NCBI GenBank assembly: GCA_964019165.1
Contig: OZ025271.1
Span: forward strand, 12,131,759 to 12,195,758
Length of the DNA: 64,000 bases
Direction: 5' to 3'
Source: Mastigias papua
Lineage: Eukaryota; Cnidaria; Scyphozoa; Rhizostomeae; Mastigiidae
Positions 14,378-24,439 of this stretch are shown here, one piece after another; within the stretch, counting starts at the first letter, position 1; each line of letters starts with the position of its first letter. Made by a program: the position numbers and the translations under genes. The notes beneath the pieces were generated by a model. It searched no databases. It was not told the DNA's origin and was given only the letters and a program-made list of their open reading frames with translations.

Positions 14378-16464
14378 TCAGGCTATTGATAGAGCTCTCC
14401 TCAGGATATGTGATGTTCCTAGCAGCACAATTTTCTGGATTTCTTCAATGCTAATTTTTCCAGGGATCTTTGATACATGCTCTTTCATTCTTTTTCTAAC
14501 AAGGCCCAGGGCTCCGACAATGACAGGAACAATAGTAGGTTTCATTCTCCACATTTTAGCAACCTCTATCTCAAGGTCTTTATATTTCGATAACTTTTCT
14601 GTTTCTTTATATCCAACATTGCGCTCAGATGGTACAGACATGTCAAGGAAGAAACATTTGTTTTCCGACTTATCTCTAATCACTATATCAGGCCTATTTG
14701 CAGTAATTTCCTTGTCAGTGTGGATTGGCATATCCCATAGGACGACAACATCTTTCCCTTCAACCACCGTGTTAGGCTTATGTTCATACCACTTAGAAGT
14801 CACTGCAATATTATAATGTTTGCATATTTTCCAGTGCATGTAGACCAAAGCTTTGTCATGTCTTTCAAGATACTCCTTTTTTGCTAAAGCTGAACATCCT
14901 GATGTGATGTGCTCTATGCTTTCATCATATTCATGACATAATCTGCATTTTGGGTTTGTCCCGTCTTTGATTATCTTACTGCGATAATTATTTGTGGCAA
15001 GGCTCTGATCCTGTGCTGCGATAATGAACCTTTCTGTTTCTCCTTTCAAGCTAGCACTTCTCAACCATTTATGGGTGTTCTCCTTATCTACATCTGCCTT
15101 CTTAACTCTGTCCGGATATTGCCCGTGCATTGGCTTCTTCTCCCACGTTTCCTTTGTCATTTCCATTATTCTTTTCTTGGCGTACTCTTTTGTTTGTTTG
15201 GCACTTTTTACAACTGAAAAATTTTCCTCTGTTTCAACATCTTCCATTTGAATCTCTCTTTTAAACCTTCGAGCTTCCTTCTCTATTGAATACAATGTTT
15301 TATGAATCTCATGCTGGTAAACTTGTTTCAATAACTTCTCATTTGTCTCACTTAGATATTTTTCAAGGCCAATGGTCGATATCTTGTATGTGCACTCTAT
15401 CTGAGTTAAACCACGCCCTCCTTCTTTTCTACTGATGTATATTCTGTCAACATCTGCTTTGGGATGGTGTATCTTGTACATAGTTAGAAGCTTGCTTGTT
15501 TTCCTATCAAGTTTCTGTATTTCTTGTAAATGCCAATTGATGATGTGAAAACTGTAAGTGAGGACTGGTACCGCTAGCGTGTTTATTGCAGTTATTTTGT
15601 TACCATCATTCAACTCACTTCTTAGGGCCAGTTTAACTCTCCGGTAATACTCTTTTCGGACTTTCTCCTTCATTTTAGAATGTTGAATTCCGTCTCCTTC
15701 GTTTATTCCTAGGTATTTGTATGTGCCTTCTTGGTCTATATCTTGGATGCTAGTAGCTTTGTCTAATTCAATGGATGATGTTTTCATCAGCTTTCCTCGC
15801 TTAAATGTTGCCTTAGCGCACTTATCTAAGCCATATTGCATATTTATATCATCACTAAACATTTTCACAGTTTGGAGCAACCCTTCAAGCTGCTCATCAT
15901 TCTTTGCATAAAGCTTTAAATCATCCATGTAGAATAAGTGATTCACTCTTTCATTATATACATTATAACCCATGCCTGTGCTGTTTAGCAGATTAGAGAG
16001 TGGTGCAGGAGCCAAGCAAAATATCAAAGGGGATAGTGAATCGCCTTGGAATATCCCGTTCTTAATACTAATAGGGTTTGTCGTTATATTTCCCATGGAG
16101 TAATTCAAAATCATTGTTGTTTTCCATGTGCCCATGATGTGTCTCATAAAATTAATTAACACTGGTGAAAGTTTGTACATTTCCATAGTCTTTAAGATCC
16201 ACGAATGGGGGACACTATCAAACGCTTTTTTGTAGTCTATCCAAGCAGTGCTTAGATTTCTTTTTCCTTTTCTACAATGTTCCAAAATCATTTTGTTAAT
16301 AAGTAACTGATCTTTGCAGCCATAAGATCCCTTCTTGCACCCTTTCTGCTCAATTGGGAATGCTTGATTTTCATTTAGGAAGTCGTAAGCTCTATCTGCA
16401 ATAATTGCTGTTAGGATCTTGTACATTGTTGGTAAGCATGTGATTGGCCTATAATTCTTTGGTT
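14378..16464 (-). CDS. Reverse transcriptase/restriction-like endonuclease protein (LINE B), 5' partial
   Basis: An uninterrupted frame of about 695 codons without its true start; the first Met of the open frame is at 16426. Order of domains: RT fingers with NYRPITCLP, AWIDYKKAFDSVPHSWI and GIFQGDSLSPLIF; catalytic site FYMDDLKLYA near residue 170 from that Met; a thumb; a zinc knuckle CRLCHEYDESIEHITSGC near residue 500; then NRPDIVI...FLDMSVP, the PD...D core of the restriction-like endonuclease that nicks the target DNA. A YMDD/FMDD box with this endonuclease is what I associate with the R4/Dong clade. No stop codons interrupt what remains, so it is a young truncated copy. Confidence 0.85.
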
Positions 16465-16470
16465 CAATGG

Positions 16471-16484
16471 TTTTATTATTATTA
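16471..16484. repeat. (ATT)n tract
   Basis: Short ATT tract between the truncated 5' end of B and mini-copy C2. Confidence 0.85.
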
Positions 16485-16626
16485 TTTTATGTCTCAGCTT
16501 TATGCCAACCCGGTATTTCAAGGTCGCGGGAGGAGCTAACAGGGACTACACCTTGCTCAAGGGTGACCTGGTTGCAGCAAAGGGTAACCTCATTATCCCG
16601 CGTCAAAACTCCACAACCGGATGCAG
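16485..16626 (-). mobile_element. Family C mini-copy C2 (both ends, about 140 bp)
   Basis: Starts TTTATGTCTCAGCTTTA, the same 3'-terminal bases as C3 at 16643. It then jumps directly to the 5' leader block (TGCCAACCCGGTATTTCA through ACAACCGGATGCAG). It therefore keeps roughly 17 bases of the 3' end and about 125 bases of the 5' leader, lacking the outermost 20 or so bases of the 5' end seen in C1, C3 and C4. ATT tracts flank it. Confidence 0.75.
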
Positions 16627-16642
16627 TATTATTATTATTATT
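16627..16642. repeat. (ATT)n tract
   Basis: Five ATT units at the 3' junction of C3. Confidence 0.9.
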
Positions 16643-16692
16643 TTATGTCTCAGCTTTAAGCACTGGCTGATCTCATTGCCGATTGTATTTCT

Positions 16693-16731
16693 CAAGGGAG
16701 CGAGTCATAACCTATGACCAAAGATCCCTTG
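16693..16731 (-). other. Family C 3' hairpin, C3 copy
   Basis: Outer helix CAAGGGA/TCCCTTG (7 bp), internal loop GCGA against CAAAGA, inner helix GTCAT/ATGAC, loop AACCT. It lies just downstream of the stop codon in the sense of the element. The outer helix differs entirely from that of C4 yet stays paired. Confidence 0.8.
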
Positions 16732-16744
16732 CAGTCAGTCTCCT

Positions 16745-19700
16745 TTAGTAATCAAGTACTTTCCTCAAAATCCTGGCTGTTCCTAATATTGTTGTTTTCT
16801 GCAGTAGTTCTATGGCTATTGAGATGTCTAGCTTCTTTATCCATTCACCCAACTTCTTTGTTATACTTCCTAATGCTCCTACAATCACAGGTACAACTAT
16901 TACATTTCTCAAGTTCCATATTCTCTTGATTTCCCTTTTCAAATCTTGATATTTCTCAACCTTTTCTTTTTCCTTATGGCTAATTCTACTATCACCGGGT
17001 ACAGCAATGTCAACGATAATGCACGTTCTGTCAAGTTTATTGATAATAACTATATCAGGTCTTCTTGCCTCAATCACATGATCACATTGAATGTTAACAT
17101 CCCATAGCAGTTTTATCACTTTGTCTTCCATTACAGCTTTAGGGGAATGCTCATACCACTTGTCTGTCAACTCAAAATTATATTTCTTGCATAGGTGCCA
17201 ATGTACTAGCCTTGCAACATTATCATGCCTTCGTTTATATTCCTTTTGAGCCAACTTTTTGCATTCACTGACAATATGACAGACTGTTTCGCCTCTTTCT
17301 TCACATAGCCTACAAAGTGGTGACTCTATTGATTTGTCAATGTGATGCTTGATATACTTTGTTCGGAGAGCCTGTTCCTGCGCTGCACACAGGAGTGCCT
17401 CTGTTTGTATCTTTAAGCCAGCACTTCTTAGCCATTTCCATGTTTCCTTTGCATCAGTTGATTCTGGCATCTCCCTTATAAATTGACCATACATAACTTT
17501 CTCCTTCCACCCTAGTTGTCTTTCATACACTTGCAGTTTCTTGAATTCGTCACTTCTTCTTACATCATTAGTATCTATCACATCAGCAAGTCTTACACCT
17601 TGAATCAATGATTCTTCAGAATTCTTTACATACCACCCCAAATTATTTTCTTCACTTCTAACACAACCCTCACAGCTAATCAACCCACGGCCTCCTTTCT
17701 CTCTGGTCAGATATAACCTGTCTGTATCACTCTTAGGGTGAAATGCGCCATACATGGTCATAATTTTCCTTGATTTCCTATCCAAGCTTTTCAATTCAGT
17801 AGCTGTCCATTTCAGGATACCTGCTCCATATCTCAATACTGGTACAGCCCACGTGTTAATCGCTAATATCTTATTCTTACCATTTAGCTTCGATTTCAAT
17901 ACCAACTTAAACCTTCTTTTGTATTCGCTTGTTAACTTGTCTTTCATATGCTTTTCTTTAAGCTTATCTAGTTCCACAATACCCAGATATTTATATCCAT
18001 GTTCATCAATTTCTTTCATCAAATCTCCATTTGGAAGTGAAATCCCGTTTTGCTTCACAATTTTCCCTTTCTTTAATACCAACACCCCACACTTGTTTAA
18101 TCCTAACTCCATACCTATATCAGTACTGAAAACATGAACAGTTTTCACTAATGAATCCATTTGGTTTCGATTCTTGGCAAATAATTTAAGATCATCCATA
18201 AAAAGGAGATGATTAACTTTGAATTCTTTGTCACCCCATTCATAACAAGCTGTCACTTTCCTCAATATCAATGTCAATGGAATCATACATATAATAAACA
18301 ATAGTGGGGATAGACTGTCTCCCTGGAAAATTCCTCTCTTAATATGCACATCCCCTAACCTTTCACCAGACGATGTTAGTCCTAGCTTCCATGATTGCAT
18401 ACTGTCACTCAATAACTCTCTAATATTCGTTGCTATTCCTACCATTTCCAGGCACTCACTAATCCAGCTATGAGGCACCAAGTCATATGCCTTTCTATAA
18501 TCGATCCACGCCAAAGATAAGTTAGTCTTTCTCCTTTTACAATCTGTCAGTACAGCCTTGTCAATCAACAGTTGGTCCTTAGTTCCACGACTCCCCTTCC
18601 TACAACCTTTCTGTTCATCAGGCAATATATTCTCCTTTTCTAAATATTTGTACACCTCTCCAGCAATCATACCTGTTAGTAACTTCCACATTAAAGGTAG
18701 ACATGATATAGGCCGATAATTATCAACTGCTCCTCCCTTAGTTGGATCTTTTTGACAAAGAACAGTTCTCCCATACGTCATCCATTCAGGTAGTCTGCTT
18801 ACTCCACAAACAATTTCATTCAGCTGAGCTGCTATTCTTTCGTGCACTGATGTAAGATTCTTAATCCAATAACCTTGAACACCATCTCTTCCAGGGGTTT
18901 TCCAATTAGGGATCTTTCTACACTGATTTTTTACCATTTCTGTTGTGATCTCTACCTCCTCCATCCTCACATTGTTTTGCTGTCGTTTCAATTCGTTCAA
19001 CCATTCAGCCTGTCTATTATGTTCTTTTCTGATGCCCCAGATTTCACTCCAAAATTTCCTGCTTTCTTCAGCACCTGGAACGACATTTTGCCCCCTAGTT
19101 TCTCCGTTCAATTCATTCAGCACCTTCTTCCGATCAACTGCAAACATTCGATTCTGCCTATACTGAATTATTCTCTCATTATATCTCTTTATCTTTGCGG
19201 CTTTTGCTAATAACCGTTGCTTTAATTCTTCTATTACTGTTTCTAGCCCTTTCCTATTTATTCTATATTTATCAGCTAAATTCTTCACAATTCTTTTCCC
19301 TTTTACTCCATTTTCACCCCTTTTCTCTCTTTCAAGGATGTTGACATCTTTCCTCAAGTTCTTTATATCTCCTTCTATACGCCGTTGCCACCATGGGATA
19401 TCTCTCTTCCTCTGTTTAACTGTAGTTAATCCTAGTTGTTTTGCTACCCAACAACTAGCTGCTTTGATAAGGTTATTAGTATGGGTAATACTTACGGTTA
19501 CAATGTGTTTAATAGCTCCATTCACCTCTTGCGTTTTGTCACGTAATTTTTTCCTATCGACTTTTTTAAACATGATATACTTATCGTCTTCTTCTTGTGT
19601 TAATAATTCTTTTACTTCTTCAATAATCTGTAGCTCTTCGGGTGTAATTTCTACTTCCTCATTGACTTCAATTCTAACATCAGCTTTGTATCCCTCATTA

Positions 19701-20119
19701 ATCTCACCCTCAACATCTAATCTTGGTAATACTTCTTCTCGCTCATCAATGCCATCAAATTCATCATGCTGCAACACTCTCCTTTTTATGCTCTCCAATT
19801 CAACGTCCGTTAACCAACCATTTTTCCTAATGGCTCTAGCCTGATCACACAGTCTTTGCTCAGTCGTGTTAAACACTCCTCTTTCTTTCCATGCTCTGAA
19901 CATCCTCTGCCGGTAGCCCCTCTTTGGCACACCATTCTCGTCAAACGGTCTAGCACTATAAAAACATTCCATTACAACAATATTCATTTCTTTCGTCCAC
20001 TTCATCCTAGCAGTCGCTTGATTACGACCGGGTCTGTGCTGCTCACCCACAGAACACCTGCCGGACGAGGCACCTTCACATGAAGTTCCAGTACCATTCA
20101 CATGAAGTTCCAGTACCAT
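16745..20119 (-). CDS. LINE C3 polyprotein: Myb-like N-terminus, reverse transcriptase, zinc knuckle, endonuclease
   Basis: 1124 codons without a stop. The N-terminus has RMKWTKEMNIVVMECFY and a W-R-TEQ-L-QAR-W pattern (residues 38-105) like a Myb/SANT DNA-binding fold, and no C2H2 finger. Reverse transcriptase follows from about residue 400, with PNWKTPGRDGVQGYW, YRPISCLPLMWKLL, AWIDYRKAYDLVPHSW, GIFQGDSLSPLLF and active site LFMDDLKLF. Near the C-terminus are the knuckle CRLCEERGETVCHIVSEC (C-x2-C-x8-H-x4-C) and RRPDIVI...IIVDIAVP, the endonuclease core. The Met at 20119 is probably not the original start. A 22-bp duplication at 20079-20122 puts the homologous ATG (20153) out of frame. All catalytic motifs look intact. 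Confidence 0.9.
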   Translation of the reverse strand: MVLELHVNGTGTSCEGASSGRCSVGEQHRPGRNQATARMKWTKEMNIVVMECFYSARPFDENGVPKRGYRQRMFRAWKERGVFNTTEQRLCDQARAIRKNGWLTDVELESIKRRVLQHDEFDGIDEREEVLPRLDVEGEINEGYKADVRIEVNEEVEITPEELQIIEEVKELLTQEEDDKYIMFKKVDRKKLRDKTQEVNGAIKHIVTVSITHTNNLIKAASCWVAKQLGLTTVKQRKRDIPWWQRRIEGDIKNLRKDVNILEREKRGENGVKGKRIVKNLADKYRINRKGLETVIEELKQRLLAKAAKIKRYNERIIQYRQNRMFAVDRKKVLNELNGETRGQNVVPGAEESRKFWSEIWGIRKEHNRQAEWLNELKRQQNNVRMEEVEITTEMVKNQCRKIPNWKTPGRDGVQGYWIKNLTSVHERIAAQLNEIVCGVSRLPEWMTYGRTVLCQKDPTKGGAVDNYRPISCLPLMWKLLTGMIAGEVYKYLEKENILPDEQKGCRKGSRGTKDQLLIDKAVLTDCKRRKTNLSLAWIDYRKAYDLVPHSWISECLEMVGIATNIRELLSDSMQSWKLGLTSSGERLGDVHIKRGIFQGDSLSPLLFIICMIPLTLILRKVTACYEWGDKEFKVNHLLFMDDLKLFAKNRNQMDSLVKTVHVFSTDIGMELGLNKCGVLVLKKGKIVKQNGISLPNGDLMKEIDEHGYKYLGIVELDKLKEKHMKDKLTSEYKRRFKLVLKSKLNGKNKILAINTWAVPVLRYGAGILKWTATELKSLDRKSRKIMTMYGAFHPKSDTDRLYLTREKGGRGLISCEGCVRSEENNLGWYVKNSEESLIQGVRLADVIDTNDVRRSDEFKKLQVYERQLGWKEKVMYGQFIREMPESTDAKETWKWLRSAGLKIQTEALLCAAQEQALRTKYIKHHIDKSIESPLCRLCEERGETVCHIVSECKKLAQKEYKRRHDNVARLVHWHLCKKYNFELTDKWYEHSPKAVMEDKVIKLLWDVNIQCDHVIEARRPDIVIINKLDRTCIIVDIAVPGDSRISHKEKEKVEKYQDLKREIKRIWNLRNVIVVPVIVGALGSITKKLGEWIKKLDISIAIELLQKTTILGTARILRKVLDY

Positions 20120-20122
20120 TCA
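20079..20122 (-). repeat. Perfect 22-bp tandem duplication in C3 N-terminal coding region
   Basis: CATGAAGTTCCAGTACCATT+CA occurs at 20079-20100 and again at 20101-20122. Because 22 is not a multiple of three, the ATG at 20151-20153 (aligned with the starts of C1 and C4) is shifted relative to the long ORF and meets a stop. Confidence 0.9.
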
Positions 20123-20169
20123 CGTCGTTATTTTCATTTCTGATATGATTCATTTTCACTCAAAACGAG

Positions 20170-20442
20170 GTTTTGTGGTGATAAGGTGACACAACCACCG
20201 GTGTTTTTAATTGTGACACCATCACTAGGAGGGTTGCCAACAAAGGCTGAAGAGTCCCCCCTACCCATGAGACAGACTAGCCCCCGCCGGACGCCAACCC
20301 TGTATTTCAAGGTCTCGGGGGGAGCTTACAGATGCTACACCTTGCTCAAGGGTGACCTGGAGGTAGTTGTAGCAAAGGGTAACCTCATTATCCCACGTCG
20401 AAACTCCACAACCGGATGCAGTTTTATGTCATACCCAGGACA
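20170..20442 (-). promoter_or_regulatory. Family C 5' leader, strongly conserved and structured
   Basis: The same leader occurs in C1 (13510-13774), C2 (part), C3 and C4 (24000-24247) with few differences, including near-identical blocks around CACCTTGCTCAAGGGTGACC and GGTAACCTCATTATCCC. It can form a CCTT-GCTC-AAGG hairpin, a GAGGT/ACCTC helix and a helix between TAGGAGGG-type and CCCTCCTA-type segments. An RNA function such as a promoter, translation element or self-cleaving ribozyme is plausible; none is shown. Confidence 0.5.
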
Positions 20443-20458
20443 ATTATTATTATTATTT
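20443..20458. repeat. (ATT)n tract
   Basis: Five ATT units between the 5' end of C3 and the 3' end of C4. Confidence 0.9.
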
Positions 20459-20506
20459 TCTATATTAAACATTGTGTTCAGGCTGTTGTTATTGCCGCCA
20501 GTTCTG

Positions 20507-20545
20507 CTATTAGGCGAGTCATAACAAATGACCAAAGGCTAATAG
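20507..20545 (-). other. Family C 3' hairpin, C4 copy
   Basis: Outer helix CTATTAG/CTAATAG (7 bp), internal loop GCGA against CAAAGG, inner helix GTCAT/ATGAC, loop AACAA. Confidence 0.8.
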
Positions 20546-20558
20546 AGTTTGCTCTCTC

Positions 20559-23500
20559 CTATATTTCTAGCACTTTCCTCAAAATTCTGGCAGTTCCCAA
20601 TAAAGCAGCCTTCTGCATCACTCCAACATTACATGTTATCCCTAATTTTTCTATCCATCTGTCAAACTCTTTGGTGATACATCCAAGAGCTCCTATCACT
20701 ATAGGCACAACTTCAACACGTTTGAGTTTCCACAATCTTGCGATCTCTCTCTTCAAGTCCTGGTATTTTTCTACTTTTTCCTTTTCTTTCTCTCCTACAT
20801 TTACATCAGCTGGTACAGCAATATCAATGATTAATCCCTTGTGCTCTTTCTTGTCAACTATAATTATATCTGGTCTTCTTGCCTCTATCACGTAGTCACA
20901 TTGCACATTGTTATCCCACAACAATTTCACTTCTTCATTTTCCACTGCTCCTTCCGGGACATGTTCATACCATTTGTCTGTGCATTCTAACCCATTCTTT
21001 TTACAAAGATCCCAATGAACTTTCTTTGCCACATTGTCATGCCGACGTTTGTATTCCTTCTGAGCCAATTTCTCACACCCACTTACTAAATGCTGCACAC
21101 TTTCACTCTTTGTCCCACATAACCTGCACAGAGGGCTTTCACTGGTTCTGTCGATACGGTGTTTCACATAATTTGTCCTGATGGCCTGTTCCTGAGCAGC
21201 ACACAGCAATGCTTCAGTTCCAATTTTCAAATCACATCTTGACAGCCATTGCCACGTTTTATCCTTATCAACTTTCTCTGGCATTTCCCTAACAAACTGT
21301 CCATGCATTCTCTTCTCATTCCAGTTTTGTCTCAGTTCTTTTTCCTTTTGTTTCTTCAATTCTCTACTTAATATAGTATCTTCCGTATTGATTGTCCCAG
21401 CTGCAGCAACTCCCTTAATGAGGTTGTCCTCCGAATTGGCAACGTAAAAGCCCAAACTGTTTTCCTCATCGCTTACGCACCTCTCTACACTAATCAAACC
21501 TCTGCCTCCCTCTTTCCTCTTTATATATAATCTGTCAACATCACTTTTTGGGTGTAGTGCTCCATACATTGTCATTGTCTTTCTAGATTTCCTATCAATT
21601 TCTTTCAATTCACTTTCTTTCCAATACAGTATTCCTGCCCCATACCTGAATATTGCCACTGCCCATGTATTTATTGCTGTTATTTTGTTTTTCCCATTTA
21701 GTTTTGATTTTAGCACCAATCTGAGCCTTCGCTTATATTCCTTAATGGTTTTTTCTTTCATTTCTTTTTCTTTGATTTTATCCAGTTCAATTATCCCTAA
21801 ATACGTATACCCTTGCTTTTCAATTTCTTTCATTATTTCCCCATTTGGCAGCGTTATTCCTTCACATCCAACTACTTTCCCTCTCTTCATCACAAGAATT
21901 CCACATTTCTTCAATCCAAACTCCATCCCAATATCTGTACTAAAAATATGAACAGTCCTCACAAGTGTTTCTGTCTGCTCTTCACTCTTAGAAACAGCTT
22001 CAAATCATCCATGAATAGCAGATGATTCAGCTCGTATCTTTTCTTTCCCCATTCATAGCATACATTTACCTTCCTAAGAATCAATGACAAAGGTATCATG
22101 CACAGAACAAACAGAAGAGGTGAGAGACTGTCTCCTTGAAATATCCCTCTTTTCACATCAACCTCCCCAAGATCTTTACCATTTGATGTCAGTGATAACT
22201 TCCATTGCTCCATACTTTTTCCTAAAAAATTTGTCACATTCTCCGCTATTCCAAACATCTTCATACATTCAATGATCCAGCTATGTGGAACAAGGTCATA
22301 CGCTTTCTTGTAATCTATCCATGCCATTGATAGATTAGTATGCCTTCTCCTACAATCTTTCAGTACAGTCTTGTCGATAAGTAAATGATCCTTTGTTCCA
22401 CGGCTTCCTCTCCTACATCCTTTTTGCTCATCTGGTAAAAGTTTCCTATGGTCAAGATACTTATAAGTCTCTTCTGCTATCATTCCTGTCAGGAGTTTCC
22501 ACATTAGTGGAAGACATGTAATAGGGCGATACTTTTCTTCTGCATTCCCCTTCTTCGGATCTTTCTGACAAAGCACAGTGCGACCATGTGTCATCCATGC
22601 TGGTAGGCTGTTTTCTCCCATCAAGATACTATTCATCTGACCAGCGATTCGGCTATGAAGATTGGTCAAATTTTTTAACCAATACCCTTGCACACCATCC
22701 TTTCCTGGTGCTTTCCAGTTAGGCATCTTTCTACATTGATCTCTTACCTTCTCCACACTTATAATCACCCTTTCTTGATATTGATTTTCATTCTCCAACC
22801 CAGTCTTCAGATCTTTCAGCCATTCTGCCTCTTGGTTGTGCTCTTTTTCAATACTCCAAATATTTCCCCAAAATCTTTTACTTTCTTCAGCATCTGGATC
22901 ATCGCTTGATCTCCCTCTCCCCCCATTAAATTCTGAGTATATTCTCTTCTGATCAACACTGAAAAGTCTATTTTGTCTGAATTGTTCAATTCTCTGTTCA
23001 AACCTTCTGACTTTGGCACTTTTTGCAAGCATCCTTTGTTTGAGTTCCTCAATTACAGTTTTTAGACCCTTTCTTTTAACTCTGTACTTTTCCTGTAGCC
23101 CAAGCAACTTTCGTTTTTTCCCTCCACCCAGTCCTTCTTTCAATTCTCTTTCCATAATATTGACTTCTTGTCTCAGTCTCCTTATGTCACCTTCAATCCT
23201 CCGTTTCCAAAATGGTTCATATTTCTTCCTATGCTCTACTTTCTTTAGTCCTAGCTGTTCAGCGGCCCACACACTTGCAGCTACAATTAAGTTATTTGTT
23301 TCCGTAATACTCTTGCTCTCCAAATACTTAAGCGCTTCATTTACTCTCTCTGCTTGGACCTTTAAAAGCTTCCTTCCCATCTTCTTAAATATAATGCCTT
23401 GGCATGTCTTTCTTTCTGCAAGTATTTCCTTTAAGCGTTTAACGATCAACCTATTATCTTCATCTAAACAACCAACAGTACTACTAAGGCTATCTCTTAC

Positions 23501-23998
23501 ATCACCCAACTCTTCTTCAACTATATCATCAACATTACCTACTGGCTCTATTGTGACTATTTCAATTTGATCTCTGTAAATGTCACTCTGGGATTCATTT
23601 TCTACTTGTCTTTTAATAGCTTCCAATTCAAGCTCTGACAGCCAGCCATTCTTTCTAATTGCCCTTGCTTGGTCACACACACGTTGCTCTGTTGATTCAA
23701 ACATTCCCCTTTCTCTCCATTCTCTATACATTCTTTGTCTGTATCCCCTGATAGGTTTTCCTTCTTCATCAAATGGCCTACATTTGTAAAAACATTCCAT
23801 GACTACTTTATTCACCTCCTTACTCCATTTCATTCTAGCAGTAGCAGGATAACGACCGGGTCCCCGCTGCTGTGCCGAGGAACACCTGCCGAGCGAAGAA
23901 CCTTCACCAATAGATCCAGTCCCATTAACGCTGTTATTTTCAATACTTTGAATTGACATTTCACTCATAAGAGGATTTGTGAATTTAAGGTTACACAA
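20559..23998 (-). pseudogene. LINE C4 polyprotein with one frameshift
   Basis: Two frames make up one protein: 23998-21959 (N-terminal Myb-like region with KWSKEVNKVVMECFYKCRPF, then reverse transcriptase to the active site LFMDDLKLF) and 21962-20559 (thumb, knuckle CRLCGTKSESVQHLVSGC, endonuclease RRPDIII...LIIDIAVP). Alignment with C3 places a single missing base at about 21991, just after the codons for DDLKLF. The translation leaves frame there and hits TGA near 21959. Everything else aligns end to end, so the copy was complete until this one-base loss or is affected by a sequencing error. The likely start is the Met of MSIQSIENNSVNG rather than the first Met at 23998. Confidence 0.9.
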
Positions 23999-24247
23999 CC
24001 ACCGGTGTTTTTTATCGAGACACCATCTCTAGGGAGGCTGTCAACCAAGACTAAAGAGTCCCCCCTACCCATGAGACAGACTAGCCCCCGCCGGATGCCA
24101 ACCCGGTACTTCGAGGTCTCGGGGATAGCTGACAGGTACTATACCTTGCTCAAGGGTGACCTGGAGGTAGTTGCAGCAAAGGGTAACCTCATTATCCCAC
24201 GTCGAAACTCTGCAACCGGTTGTAGTTTTATGTCATACCCAGGACGA

Positions 24248-24306
<59 letters not shown>
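24248..24306. repeat. (ATT)n microsatellite, about 20 units
   Basis: Separates the 5' ends of C4 (- strand) and D1 (+ strand), which lie head to head. Confidence 0.95.
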
Positions 24307-24439
24307 CATCGTTGAGCAATGGCGGATGGACGTACATTTTGTGCACGATCATAGTTGTTTAACGTTTGTGAAATTCTGCTTGTTTGGAGCGTTACATTTA
24401 TTATTGTCGTTTTACAAGTTACTGTTCTCTTCAAAGACC

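Larger units (their letters stand above)
14296..16470 (-). mobile_element. LINE B, 5'-truncated, restriction-like endonuclease type
   Basis: The 3' end lies at the ATT tract on the left and the element stops abruptly at about 16466, within reverse transcriptase motif 1-2 (reading NYRPITCLP), at another ATT tract. It is a relative of family C but clearly a separate lineage. Its 3' hairpin (14332-14358) has the same loop as C1 but different stem bases. Confidence 0.85.
16643..20442 (-). mobile_element. Family C LINE, full-length copy C3
   Basis: About 3.8 kb from the 3' end at the left ATT tract to the 5' end CCCAGGACA at the right ATT tract. It has a 5' leader of about 290 bp, one long ORF and a short 3' UTR with a hairpin. 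No target-site duplication can be read because the flanks are repeats. The strand order places the 3' end against TAA repeats on the sense strand, as reported for Dong of the R4 clade. Confidence 0.9.
20459..24247 (-). mobile_element. Family C LINE, full-length copy C4
   Basis: About 3.8 kb with the same plan as C3: 3' hairpin, coding region, 250-bp leader ending ATACCCAGGACGA against a long ATT tract. It diverges clearly from C3 in protein sequence, so the two are not recent sister copies. Confidence 0.9.

Noticed and set aside
14322..14816. Frames opposite the LINE ORFs (14322, 17754, 18875, 19338, 20416, 23013 and others)
   Set aside because: Shadows of the - strand LINE coding sequence.
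20186..20524. Small + strand gene RRTPTRYF...LLKGDL repeated at 13598, 16502, 20186 and 24005
   Set aside because: It lies antisense in the conserved family C leader. Nucleotide conservation explains the open frame better than a gene, so it is kept only as a hypothesis in the findings.
24005..24439. N-terminal 145 codons of the 761-codon frame leading into D1
   Set aside because: This part is antisense to the C4 leader plus ATT repeat (poly-Ile); the element's own Met is at 24440.
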